The translations under genes were made by a program, and so were the position numbers. Positions 45,953 through 53,709 of a DNA stretch of 64,000 nucleotides are shown piece by piece. The notes beneath the pieces were generated by a model, which saw only the letters and a program-made list of their open reading frames with translations, was not told where the DNA came from and ran no database searches. The DNA lies in the NCBI RefSeq assembly GCF_033242265.1, contig NZ_BTFW01000001.1:2463501-2527500 (forward strand), read 5' to 3'. This stretch comes from Novosphingobium sp. IK01. GTDB lineage: Bacteria > Pseudomonadota > Alphaproteobacteria > Sphingomonadales > Sphingomonadaceae. The stretch's first letter is position 1; every line of letters begins with the position of its first letter.

Positions 45953-46305
45953 TCATTGACCTCATAGTTCACAAGAGATGACAAACATTTGTTCATCACT
46001 CCATCCAGCATAAGTGAACCGAGGCGGTCGAATACGGTCATTTACGAAATTTATGCACAGCGCCTTTGCTGAAACCAAGTTCAAGGGCTGTAGCTAGGGG
46101 CGCATCGCGGTTGCGCGTTACCTGCAGCCCCCACCCGCCGGGGGAGGACCCTTTTTCTGTGACTTGGGGGGGGGGCGCCAGATGCCCTGAGCGATTTGCT
46201 CAGAGTCATCTTGGCATATTGTAAGGGGCGGCGCAGGGCAGAGCGTCAACGCGCCCAGCGGCCTCCTCAGCCGCCCCCATGGCATTGCATCAAAGAGCGC
46301 CCAGC
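45953..46305. other. Intergenic region of the island, operator-like dyad and G-tract
   Basis: No gene is supported. The region probably carries the promoter of the replication operon. GATGACAAA-C-ATTTGTTCATC at 45977-45997 is a near-perfect dyad 25 bp upstream of the AlpA-like start. A run of ten Gs lies at 46166-46175, next to a C/G-rich inverted stretch after 46125. A 95-residue minus-strand ORF across it has no coding character. Confidence 0.45.
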
Positions 46306-47538
46306 CTATGCTACGCGCGCCTTGAACTGCACGATGTCCGCGCCCTTGCGCAGCGCGTCGAGGTGGTCGCTCCACCACTGCGCCATTTCGACGCGCTCCC
46401 CCCAATACGCCGCGCGGTGATAGGCGCCGCGCACCCGGTCGCTGTCGCCATGGGCAAGGGCGCGCTCGATAGCGTCAGGGTGCCACTTGCCGCTTTCGTT
46501 CAGCAGGCTGGAGGCCATCGAGCGGAACCCGTGGGCGGTCATCTCGTCCTTGGAGAAGCCCAGCCGCCGCAGAGCCGCGTTCAGCGTGTTCTCGGACATG
46601 GGCCGCGCCCGAGTTCGCAGGCTGGGGAACACATAGCCCGTGGGGCCGGTGGCCGGGTAAATCTCCGCGAACAGCTCCACGACTTGCCGCGAGAGCGGCA
46701 CCACATGGGCCTTACGCATTTTCATCTTCTCGGCGGGGATGGTCCACACGCCTTCGTTCAAATCAATCTCGGACCATTCGGCGTGGCGCAACTCACCGGG
46801 GCGCACAAAGACATGGGCAGCAATCTGCAAGGCCCGCTTGGTCAGGCCCTGCCCCTGATAGTCGTCAATCGCCCGCAAGAGTTCGCCCACCCGGCTGGCG
46901 TCAGTGATGGCGCTGTAATTCTTGGCGCGCGGGGTAATCAGCGCCCCCTGCAAATCGCGAGTCGGATCAGAGCGCAGACGGGCCGTGGCAACGCCATGCC
47001 GGAACACAGCCCCCGCAAGCTGTAAGGTGCGCCGAGCGCTCTCCATCGTCCCACGCGCCTCAATCTTGCGAATGGCGGCCAGAACGTCCACCGGCTCGAT
47101 TTCGGCAATCGGCATAGGCCCGATGCTGTCGTTCAGCAGGGACAGCAGATATTCGCTGCGCTGGGTCGTGGCAGGCGCCCAAGGCCTGACACCATCCCGC
47201 TTGCGCTTGTCGCAATACTCGGCAGACAGCGCCGTGAACGTCTCGGCGTTCTGGAGCTGAGCGCGCAGCTTCTCGCGCTTCTTCTCGTCCCCCGGGTTCT
47301 TGCCAGCCGCAAGCAGCTTGCGCGCTTCATCGCGGCGCTTGCGGGCCTCGCTCAGACTCACCTCGGGATATTTCCCCAAGACAAGCTTCTTCTCCTTGCC
47401 CAGCCACCTGTACTTCAGCCGCCACAGCTTGCCCCCGGACGGCTGCACCAACAGGAACAGCCCATCGGCATCGCCCAGCTTGTAAGGCTTGCCCTTCGCC
47501 TTTGCCCCACGGATCGCAACATCGGTAAGCGCCATCAA
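46306..47538 (-). CDS. Tyrosine integrase of the tRNA-Cys island
   Basis: A 410-residue site-specific recombinase of the P4-like family: N-terminal DUF4102 arm-binding domain (residues 1-95; LTDVAIRGAKAKGKPYKLGD, GLFLLVQPSGGKLWRLKYR), core-binding domain (about 100-200), and catalytic domain with Arg246 (VRPGELR), His336-x2-Arg339 (TAHGFRSMAS), His363 (LAHGDSD) and nucleophile Tyr373 (GAYHRAAY). All are present, so it should be active. It starts at ATG 47538 (or 47535), 190 bp from the tRNA-Cys 3' end, transcribed away from it, as usual for tRNA-targeting islands. Confidence 0.94.
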   Translation of the reverse strand: MMALTDVAIRGAKAKGKPYKLGDADGLFLLVQPSGGKLWRLKYRWLGKEKKLVLGKYPEVSLSEARKRRDEARKLLAAGKNPGDEKKREKLRAQLQNAETFTALSAEYCDKRKRDGVRPWAPATTQRSEYLLSLLNDSIGPMPIAEIEPVDVLAAIRKIEARGTMESARRTLQLAGAVFRHGVATARLRSDPTRDLQGALITPRAKNYSAITDASRVGELLRAIDDYQGQGLTKRALQIAAHVFVRPGELRHAEWSEIDLNEGVWTIPAEKMKMRKAHVVPLSRQVVELFAEIYPATGPTGYVFPSLRTRARPMSENTLNAALRRLGFSKDEMTAHGFRSMASSLLNESGKWHPDAIERALAHGDSDRVRGAYHRAAYWGERVEMAQWWSDHLDALRKGADIVQFKARVA

Positions 47539-47556
47539 ACCCCGCCTTCATGCCCG

Positions 47557-47616
47557 TGGCCCCCGTGGGGGCCATTTTTCTGGGGTCGCTGGCGGTGGCC
47601 CCCACAGTGGCCCCCG
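47557..47616. promoter_or_regulatory. Putative integrase arm-type sites, right end
   Basis: TGGCCCCC motifs occur at 47557, 47596 and 47608 on the plus strand and inverted at 47565-47574. The pair at 47596/47608 has the same 12-bp spacing as the pair at 40552/40564 near the left att. Repeated short motifs at both ends of an element are expected for DUF4102-type integrase arm binding. Binding is inferred only from repetition and place. Confidence 0.5.
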
Positions 47617-47728
47617 ATTGCTGTGGCTGTTCCCGAATGGAGACGAACACAGGCGAACCCGATGGGCTTAAATTATGGCGGTTTTCTGGGGGTGTCCAAT
47701 CAGCGGCGAATGCCCGCGAATGGAGTAA

Positions 47729-47802
47729 TGGAGGCCCGAGCCGGAATCGAACCGGCGTAAACGGATTTGCAGTCCGGTGCGTCACCACTCCGCCATCGGG
47801 CC
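47729..47802 (-). tRNA. tRNA-Cys (GCA), integration site of the island
   Basis: A 74-nt cloverleaf with encoded CCA: acceptor GGCCCGA/TCGGGCC, anticodon loop CTGCAAA (anticodon GCA) and TTCGATT T-loop. Its 3' end faces the island and provides the right att copy (47729-47743). Confidence 0.97.
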
Positions 47803-47938
47803 TCTCGTCGCATGGCGCGTCGCGGCGCCACGGGTGGGAGACGGGCGGTTAGCCCAGAGTGGCGCGCATCGCAACGGGATTTTTTCCACTGCCTGTCGCG
47901 ATGCGCCGATCATCCCGTCTCCGCTCCGGTTCCCGCCC

Positions 47939-48628
47939 TTATGCCTCGTCTTCAGTGGCGGGCTTGGCGCGGCCCTTGAAGCCTTGCGCGATCACGTACC
48001 ATTCGGACGAATCCTTGCGGCTGGCGGGCGGCTTGGCATGCTTGACGGTGGTGAAATTGCGCTTGAGGATCGTGAGCAGGTCGTGGTCGGTGCCCCCGGC
48101 AAAGACCTTGGCGACGAAGGCCCCGCCCGGTGCGAGGGTGTTGATCGCGAAGTCGACCGCGGTTTCCACCAGGCCCATCGTGCGCAAGTGGTCGGTCTGC
48201 TTGTGGCCCACGGTGTTGGCGGCCATGTCGGACAGGACGAGGTCGGGCGGGCCGTCGAGCGCGCCTTCCAGCGCGGCGGGGGCCTCGTCGGCCATGAAGT
48301 CCATCTGGAAGATCGTCACGCCCTCGATCGGCTCGGTGGGCAGGAGGTCGATGCCGACCACGCGCGCGGCGGGGGCCTTCTTGCGCACCACCTGGCTCCA
48401 CCCGCCCGGCGCGATGCCAAGGTCGACCACGCGCTGGGATCCGCGCAGCAGGGTGAATTTTTCGTCCAGTTCGATCAGCTTGAAGGCCGCGCGGCTGCGC
48501 CAGCCTTCGGCGCGGGCCTGCTTGACGTAAGGGTCGTTGATCTGGCGCGAAAGCCAGCGCGCCGAAGAAGCGGTGCGCTTCTTGGCGGTCTTCAGGCGTT
48601 CGCGCGGGTCCTTGCCGGAACGGCTCAT
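47939..48628 (-). CDS. rlmE: 23S rRNA 2'-O-methyltransferase RlmE (FtsJ)
   Basis: A 229-residue SAM-dependent methyltransferase modifying U2552 of 23S rRNA, needed for efficient 50S assembly. It has a basic N-terminus (RERLKTAKKRT), then YVKQARAEGWRSRAAFKLIELDEKF with the first catalytic Lys, SAM motif VVDLGIAPGGWSQ (about residues 66-78), catalytic Asp in LVLSDMAANTVGH, Lys in FVAKVFAGG and the closing Glu in SSEWYVIAQGF. The ATG overlaps the stop of ppx by 4 bp, so translation is coupled; this ppx-rlmE pair is common in sphingomonads. Confidence 0.94.
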   Translation of the reverse strand: MSRSGKDPRERLKTAKKRTASSARWLSRQINDPYVKQARAEGWRSRAAFKLIELDEKFTLLRGSQRVVDLGIAPGGWSQVVRKKAPAARVVGIDLLPTEPIEGVTIFQMDFMADEAPAALEGALDGPPDLVLSDMAANTVGHKQTDHLRTMGLVETAVDFAINTLAPGGAFVAKVFAGGTDHDLLTILKRNFTTVKHAKPPASRKDSSEWYVIAQGFKGRAKPATEDEA

Positions 48629-50208
48629 CGGGGTGCTCCGCTGCTGAGTTGGCGCAAGGCCTCGCGGCTGCGGACGGGATCACCGCCCGTCGCCATGAGG
48701 CTGCGCAGGATGCCTTCGCGAATGCCGCGATCGGCAATGCCCAGCCGGTCGGCTGGCCAGATATCGAAGATGGTTTCCAGAATCGCGCAACCGGCGACGA
48801 CCAGATCGGACCGTTCGCGCCCGATGCACGGCACGCCCACGCGCTCGGCGGGAGACAGGCTGCTCAGCCGCTGGCTGATCGCGCGCATGTCCGCGGTCGG
48901 CACGATCAGCCCGTCGACCGCGCGGCGATCATACTGGGGCAGGCCGAGGTAGAGGCTGGCAAGGGTCGTGACCGTGCCGCTCGTGCCCAACAGGCGGATC
49001 GCGCCGCGCTCGATGGCGTGCGCGCGGGTCTGGCCGATGCGCTGGGTGAACGAGGCAAAGCCGCTGGCCACGCGTTCGCGCATGTCCGCATAGGCCGCCG
49101 CGCGCGCCTCGGGGCTGTCGGCGATGGGGCCGGTGCTTTCGGTGAGCGAGACGACCCCCCAGGGCACGCTTTGCCAGTCGAGGATGCGGGGCACCGGCTC
49201 GGACGGGTCGACGAGCACCATTTCGGTCGAGCCGCCGCCGATGTCGAAGATCATCGCCGGGCCTTCGCCATGTTCGAGCAGGATATGGCAGCCCAGAACG
49301 GCCAGCCGCGCCTCTTCCTGCGCGGTGATGATGTTGAGGCGGATGCCCGTCTCGCGATAGACGCGATCGATGAATTCTGCGCCGTTGGACGCGCGCCGAC
49401 AGGCCTCGGTCGCCACCGAGCGGGCCAGATGGACATTGCGCTTGCGCAGCTTCTCGGCGCAGACATGCAGCGCGGTGAGCGCGCGATCCATCGCCGCATC
49501 CGACAGGCGGCCCGACTGCGCCAGCCCTTCGCCCAGCCGGACCACCCGGCTGAACGCATCGATCACCACGAAATGCTCGCCCGCCGGGCGCGCGATCAGC
49601 AAACGGCAATTGTTGGTGCCCAGATCGATCGCGGCATAGGCCTGACGGTGGAACGGCACAGGGCGATTCCAGACGCGCGGCATAGCGCCAGCCCCGGTTG
49701 CGACCGCCCCGGCTGCTCCCCCTGTCGCCGTGACAGCGGCGGGAAGGGGCGCCTCGCCTCCGCCGGGCGCGGTTGCAGGCAGTTCTGCCGTCGGGGTGGC
49801 GTGACCGGCCTTGACCGGACCTGTCTCGGCGGCACGGGGCGCATGGGAAGATGGCGCATGGGGTTGGGCAGCCTTGCCGCGCGCGCGGCGGGGCTTGCCT
49901 GGCTTGCGCCCCTTGCCCTTGCGATGGGGCGTGCCGCGTCCCTTGCGAGCGGGGCTCTTGGCATCGGCCCCGGTTTGCCCGTGAGCCGCCTGCCCATGGG
50001 CTGCCGGTCCATGAATTGTCTGTCCATGCCCGCCCGGCTGAGGCCTTTCCGGCGAGGCGCCAGAGGACGCAGTGTGGCCGGCTGTGGAGGTGGAAGACTT
50101 CGCACCGGTCGCGGCAGAGTCAGGCGCGGCCGCCCTGGGCCTGCGCTGCCTGTTCCTTCCGCCGGATCGCGGCCCCCGCCCCCTGGCCGGCGGAGTGGAT
50201 TCCGCCAT
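48625..50208 (-). CDS. Ppx/GppA phosphatase with long disordered N-terminus
   Basis: A 527-residue exopolyphosphatase/pppGpp phosphatase family protein. The catalytic part begins near residue 190 (YAAIDLGTNNCRLLIA, ATP-like phosphate loop), with NIITAQEEARLAVLGCHILL and the second loop IFDIGGGSTEMVLVD; the chain ends before the large C-terminal domain of full-length Ppx, so this is the short form. Residues 1-175 are a Pro/Ala/His/Lys/Arg-rich low-complexity extension (RGRGPRSGGRNRQRR, HGQTIHGPAAHGQAAHGQ) that is not part of the family and may bind RNA or polyphosphate. It starts at ATG 50208. Confidence 0.9.
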   Translation of the reverse strand: MAESTPPARGRGPRSGGRNRQRRPRAAAPDSAATGAKSSTSTAGHTASSGASPERPQPGGHGQTIHGPAAHGQAAHGQTGADAKSPARKGRGTPHRKGKGRKPGKPRRARGKAAQPHAPSSHAPRAAETGPVKAGHATPTAELPATAPGGGEAPLPAAVTATGGAAGAVATGAGAMPRVWNRPVPFHRQAYAAIDLGTNNCRLLIARPAGEHFVVIDAFSRVVRLGEGLAQSGRLSDAAMDRALTALHVCAEKLRKRNVHLARSVATEACRRASNGAEFIDRVYRETGIRLNIITAQEEARLAVLGCHILLEHGEGPAMIFDIGGGSTEMVLVDPSEPVPRILDWQSVPWGVVSLTESTGPIADSPEARAAAYADMRERVASGFASFTQRIGQTRAHAIERGAIRLLGTSGTVTTLASLYLGLPQYDRRAVDGLIVPTADMRAISQRLSSLSPAERVGVPCIGRERSDLVVAGCAILETIFDIWPADRLGIADRGIREGILRSLMATGGDPVRSREALRQLSSGAPR

Positions 50209-50459
50209 GATTCAAATTCGCTTGTGTTTTCCCGCCGGCATTGGGCCAAACGGGTACTTGGGCGTCATCGTAGCGTCATGGTGCTCCCACGGCAAGGTTT
50301 GCCCCCGAGGCAGACCCGGCTCCCGGTGGAGAGCAATGCGCCAGAACCTGTAAACGAAGGCAATCAACAGGTTTTCCACCACCTTTGTGCCCCCGCTTCG
50401 TAACGCGCCAAAAAGGGGTTGACGCCCCAGCCCGCCCCGCATAGAGGGGCGCCTCCCGG

Positions 50460-50533
50460 TGCCCCGTCGTCTAATGGTAAGACTACGGATTCTGATTCCG
50501 TCTATCGAGGTTCGAATCCTCGCGGGGCATCCA
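50460..50533 (+). tRNA. tRNA-Gln (CTG)
   Basis: A 74-nt cloverleaf with encoded CCA: acceptor TGCCCCG/CGGGGCA, anticodon stem ACGGA/TCCGT with loop TTCTGAT (anticodon CTG, reading CAG), and T-loop TTCGAAT. The 250 bp upstream holds the divergent ppx promoter and no gene. Confidence 0.96.
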
Positions 50534-50685
50534 CTTCCCTGTATCAGCCGATCTCAACAAGGCCCATGTGCCTTGCTTTTATGGCGCTTTTTCTGCGACA
50601 TACGGCTCATGCACGCTCAACCAGTCTCAGCCAAGCGCAAGCCAATCTGGGGTATTATGTGGGGTATCGGCGGGGGCATCTTCCC

Positions 50686-50721
50686 TTGCTGACCGACACG
50701 GCCTGCCGGAAGGCGATCTGC
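50686..50721 (+). pseudogene. Integrase N-terminal relic downstream of tRNA-Gln
   Basis: The codons read LLTDTACRKAIC, matching the very N-terminal LTDTACRxAKC of DUF4102 integrases, then the similarity stops. About 20-40 bp upstream, GGGGTAT is repeated (GTATTATGTGGGGTATCGG), typical of sequence found between a tRNA and such integrases. The surrounding 50534-50821 has no intact gene. This looks like a decayed end of a former element integrated at tRNA-Gln. Confidence 0.5.
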
Positions 50722-50821
50722 CAGTTCGTGTCCATCGCCAGCCCCCACTAAAGCGGCTGCTCATGGATTATGCATCCGCTGCAAAAATATTTCCAAAAAT
50801 CAAAATTCAGCCAAAGTGACC

Positions 50822-51232
50822 CTAGGCGTCAAGCAGTTCGTTGAATTCCAACACGTTGCGGTCGGGGTCGCGGATGAAGCAGACCTTGCGGCGGCCTTCG
50901 CCCATCACGAGGGGGCCTTGGGTAATGGCGATATCCTCGCTGGCCAGCCAGGCGACGAGCGCATCCATGTTCGCGATGACGAAGGCTGCATGGGTATAGC
51001 CGGGATGTTTGACTGCCGCATCCATCAGGACATTGCCCTCCCGGGCCTTGATGCCATTATAGATCAGGTGCAGCCGCAGGCCGGTCGGATGCACGAGGCC
51101 GCATGCCCGGTCTGCGGCTGAAAATTCGTCCGGGTCGCGTCGAAATCCGAGCCGGGCATAGAAGGCTTCGGCCGTGGCAAGCTCGGTCACGCGGATCCCG
51201 ACATGGTCGAGGCGCAGCGCGCTGAAATCCAT
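50822..51232 (-). CDS. VOC (glyoxalase/dioxygenase-like) family protein
   Basis: A 136-residue vicinal-oxygen-chelate fold protein with two beta-alpha-beta-beta-beta modules: LRLDHVGIRVTELATAEAFYARLGFRRD (about residues 6-33) and YTHAAFVIANMDALVAWLAS, closing with CFIRDPDRNVLEFNEL (metal-ligand Glu region). Metal ligands His11 (LDHVG), His in YTHAAF and Glu near the end are plausible. It may be a glyoxalase-like lyase or resistance protein; the substrate is unknown. ATG 51232 follows GGAAAAG. It lies 19 bp after the glutathione S-transferase gene in the same operon. Confidence 0.85.
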   Translation of the reverse strand: MDFSALRLDHVGIRVTELATAEAFYARLGFRRDPDEFSAADRACGLVHPTGLRLHLIYNGIKAREGNVLMDAAVKHPGYTHAAFVIANMDALVAWLASEDIAITQGPLVMGEGRRKVCFIRDPDRNVLEFNELLDA

Positions 51233-51251
51233 GAGGTCTTTTCCGTGCCGT

Positions 51252-51866
51252 TCAGGCTTCGAGCCCGACGCGGGTGCGCGCAAAAGGGACGAAGCCGGGC
51301 AGATGTTCGATTCGGCGCAGCCAGGCGCCGATGCGCGGATAGGGGGTGAGCGTCACATTCCCTTCGGGCGCACGCGCGATATAGCTGTAGAGTGCGATAT
51401 CCGCGATCGTGGGCTCGTCGGTTCCCGCAATCCATGGGGACGTGCCCAGCACTTCTTCGATCACGCGCGCAGTGGCATGGGCGCGGGCGATCACTTCCTC
51501 GGCCCGGAACGGAGCGTCGAAGACCGTGATCAGGCGCGCCGCGCAGGCGCCATAGGCGATTTTGCTCGCTGCGACCGAAAGCCAGCGCTGCACTTCCGCT
51601 TCGCGCGCAGGATCGCATGGCAACCAGTGCGAAGGCCCGATCTTGCGCGCCAGATAGACCAGGATGGCCAGCGAATCGGCAATGATCGTTCCGTCGTCGT
51701 CGAGCACCGGCACTTCGCCAAAGGCATTGAGTGCAAGGAATTCGGGCAGTTTGTGCGCGCCAGCCGCCAGATCCACGTTCACCAGTTCATGGTCTATCCC
51801 GGCCAGTGAAAGGAACAGGGCGGCACGATGGGCATGGCCCGAAAGGGCAAAGTGATAGAGCTTCAT
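51252..51866 (-). CDS. Glutathione S-transferase family protein
   Basis: A 204-residue GST. The thioredoxin-like N-terminal domain (about 1-78) has [22 protein letters not shown] and [21 protein letters not shown] (glutathione-binding VPVL and xxDSxAI). The helical C-terminal domain (about 90-200) has [19 protein letters not shown]. It probably conjugates or reduces an electrophile using glutathione; the specific substrate is unknown. It is divergent from the LysR gene and is followed by a VOC gene, a pairing common in catabolic or detoxification operons. Confidence 0.88.
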   Translation of the reverse strand: MKLYHFALSGHAHRAALFLSLAGIDHELVNVDLAAGAHKLPEFLALNAFGEVPVLDDDGTIIADSLAILVYLARKIGPSHWLPCDPAREAEVQRWLSVAASKIAYGACAARLITVFDAPFRAEEVIARAHATARVIEEVLGTSPWIAGTDEPTIADIALYSYIARAPEGNVTLTPYPRIGAWLRRIEHLPGFVPFARTRVGLEA

Positions 51867-51915
51867 GGCGATCCTCGCGTTGCGTGATGCGCCCTGGATG
51901 CTTCAATACAGATGT

Positions 51916-51968
51916 GATGATAATCGGCCCAACATGCACTTCATAGTTGCACCTGGGGATGATAATCG
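51916..51968. promoter_or_regulatory. Direct repeats in the LysR/GST divergent promoter
   Basis: GATGATAATCG occurs at 51916-51926 and again at 51958-51968, 42 bp apart start to start, about four helical turns, so both would face the same side of the DNA. They lie between divergently transcribed GST and LysR genes and are candidate LysR-type regulator binding half-sites. An ATGCACTTCATAGTTGCA stretch, partly dyadic, lies between them. Confidence 0.45.
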
Positions 51969-51974
51969 AACGCC

Positions 51975-52862
51975 ATGGACCAGCTTCGCGCCTTGCGCAC
52001 GTTCATTGCGGTTGCCGAACAGGCCAGTTTTGCAAAGGCCGCGCGGCGCCTGCACCAATCCCCAACCACGGTGTCGCGCACGATCGCCGCGCTCGAGGCG
52101 GACCTTGGCATCGCCTTGCTTTCGCGCACGACCCGAAGCGTGCGCCTCACTGGCGAGGGCGAGAGCTTTTTGCACCGTTGCCGTCTGGGCTTGGCCGAAA
52201 TCGACGGGGCCTTCCAGAACGCGCGCGGTCTGGCTGCGGCGCCCAGTGGAATCTTGACCATCACCGCCCCGGTTCTTTTCGGGCGGCTTCATATCCTGCC
52301 CGTCGTCACCCGGTTGATCCGCGCCTACCCCGATCTCGATGTTCGCCTGCTGCTGCTTGATCGCGTCGTGCGGCTGGTCGAGGAAGGGATCGATGTGGCC
52401 GTCCGCATTGCCGAACTGCCCGATAGTGCGCTGCACATGCGCAAGGTGGGCGAAGTGCGGACAGTGTTCAGCGCCAGCCCGGCTTATCTGGCACAGCGGG
52501 GCGAACCTGAGCGGCTGGACGATTTGCGCCATCACGAGATGATCATCGTTGAGGATGAAACGGGGGGCACCCGGGCGATCGATCACGACCGTCTGCGCGC
52601 GGGCCATGCCCGTTGCCGCTTGCGCGTCAATACTGTGCAGGCCGGGATCGATGCGGCCATGGCGGGCCTGGGGATCATCCGCACGCTGTCCTATCAGGTC
52701 AAGGAGCCGCTTGCGGCAAACCGCCTGCGGCCAGTGCTGGTCGATCCGGGCACTCCGGCCCTGCCCGTTTCCCTGCTCTATCAAAGTCACCGCAAGGAAA
52801 CGCCCGCCATCCGGGCCTTTACCCAGATGGTCATCGCGGCCTTCCGGCAATCTTCCTTCTGA
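51975..52862 (+). CDS. LysR family transcriptional regulator
   Basis: A 295-residue LysR-type regulator. The N-terminal winged helix-turn-helix (about 1-60) is MDQLRALRTFIAVAEQASFAKAARRLHQSPTTVSRTIAALEADLGI, and the effector-binding domain (about 88-290) has two alpha/beta lobes (ILTITAPVLFGRLHILPVVTRLIRAYPDLDV). It is divergent from the GST-VOC operon and probably controls it in response to a small inducer, as is common for this family; the inducer is unknown. Its stop is 28 bp from the convergent hydrolase stop. Confidence 0.93.
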   Translation: MDQLRALRTFIAVAEQASFAKAARRLHQSPTTVSRTIAALEADLGIALLSRTTRSVRLTGEGESFLHRCRLGLAEIDGAFQNARGLAAAPSGILTITAPVLFGRLHILPVVTRLIRAYPDLDVRLLLLDRVVRLVEEGIDVAVRIAELPDSALHMRKVGEVRTVFSASPAYLAQRGEPERLDDLRHHEMIIVEDETGGTRAIDHDRLRAGHARCRLRVNTVQAGIDAAMAGLGIIRTLSYQVKEPLAANRLRPVLVDPGTPALPVSLLYQSHRKETPAIRAFTQMVIAAFRQSSF

Positions 52863-52890
52863 ACCGTCTGCCTTGCCTCAGGGGGCGGGG

Positions 52891-53709
52891 CTATCCGGCG
52901 GGAATCGCCCTGTCATCGCGCAGGAAAGCGAGCATGTGGGCGTTGAAGGCATCGCTGGAATCTACGTTTGAAATATGCGCGGCGCCGCTGATTTCGACGT
53001 ATGTTCCGTTTGCCATGGTTTCGGCCATGATCCGGCTGTACTGTGGCGGGGACATGCGATCGTCGCTTCCCGCTATCAAAAGCGTGGGCGTGGCCAGCCC
53101 CCTGATCCGGTCCAGCACGTCGAAATCAGTGATTGCGCGCGCAACGTTGGCCAGCGAGGCGCCGTCGCATGTCGCGGCGATCCCGTGCCAGGCCTGATAG
53201 GTGCGGATGCCCTCCGGGCTGTTCTGGAAAGCCGGTGAAACCAGCGCGGGCCAGCTCTGTTCGAACCGCGACACCGGGCCATGGGGGCTTTCGAAGATAT
53301 TCGCCCAGTCTTCGGCCATCGCCTGGAATGCGGGCGAGGTCGTCTGGAAGAAGCTGTTGGCGACAACGAGCCGCCCGATGCGACCGGGATGGCGCAGGGC
53401 GAGTTCGAGCGCGACCATCCCGCCAAGCGACAGGCCTATTACATCCAGTCTGTCGATACCCAGGGTCGCCAGGAGCCGTTCGGTATCGTCGGCGATGTCG
53501 GCAACGCCAAAGGGGGCCGAAAGGCGCCCGGATGCACCATGGCCGGCATGGTCCGGGACAATGACGCGATATCCCGCCGCGACCAGGGCCGGGATCTGCG
53601 GCCCCCATGCGCGCCCCGAGTTGCTGATGCCGTGCAGCAGGAGAACGGGCCGTCCCTGGCCGAACGTCAGGAAGTAGTTGGTGCGACCGTGCGTTTCATA
53701 GAAGGCCAT
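52891..53709 (-). CDS. Alpha/beta hydrolase (3-oxoadipate enol-lactonase-like)
   Basis: A 272-residue alpha/beta-hydrolase with nucleophile elbow GLSLGGM (about residues 95-101), Asp in IAGSDDRM and His in SGAAHISNVDS completing the triad, and HGISNSGRAWGPQ as oxyanion-hole region. The closest pattern is the enol-lactonase/carboxylesterase group, but substrate assignment would be a guess. ATG 53709 has GGAG 6 nt upstream and overlaps the MFS gene 3' end by 14 bp, so the two are translationally coupled and probably share MarR control. Confidence 0.85.
   Translation of the reverse strand: MAFYETHGRTNYFLTFGQGRPVLLLHGISNSGRAWGPQIPALVAAGYRVIVPDHAGHGASGRLSAPFGVADIADDTERLLATLGIDRLDVIGLSLGGMVALELALRHPGRIGRLVVANSFFQTTSPAFQAMAEDWANIFESPHGPVSRFEQSWPALVSPAFQNSPEGIRTYQAWHGIAATCDGASLANVARAITDFDVLDRIRGLATPTLLIAGSDDRMSPPQYSRIMAETMANGTYVEISGAAHISNVDSSDAFNAHMLAFLRDDRAIPAG

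Larger units (their letters stand above)
40475..47743. mobile_element. 7.3-kb integrative island at tRNA-Cys
   Basis: The island is bounded by direct repeats of TGGAGGCCCGAGCCG at 40475-40489 and 47729-47743; the right copy is the 3' end of tRNA-Cys. It contains a tyrosine integrase adjacent to the tRNA, a P4-like replication operon, an IS256 element and one cargo gene. This is the architecture of a satellite-phage-like or plasmid-like integrative element that regenerates the tRNA on insertion. No capsid or conjugation genes are present, so it would depend on a helper for transfer. Confidence 0.85.

Noticed and set aside
46118..46405. 95-codon minus-strand ORF beside the integrase
   Set aside because: It overlaps the integrase 3' end in another frame and crosses the G-tract; composition is low-complexity and no ribosome-binding site is seen.
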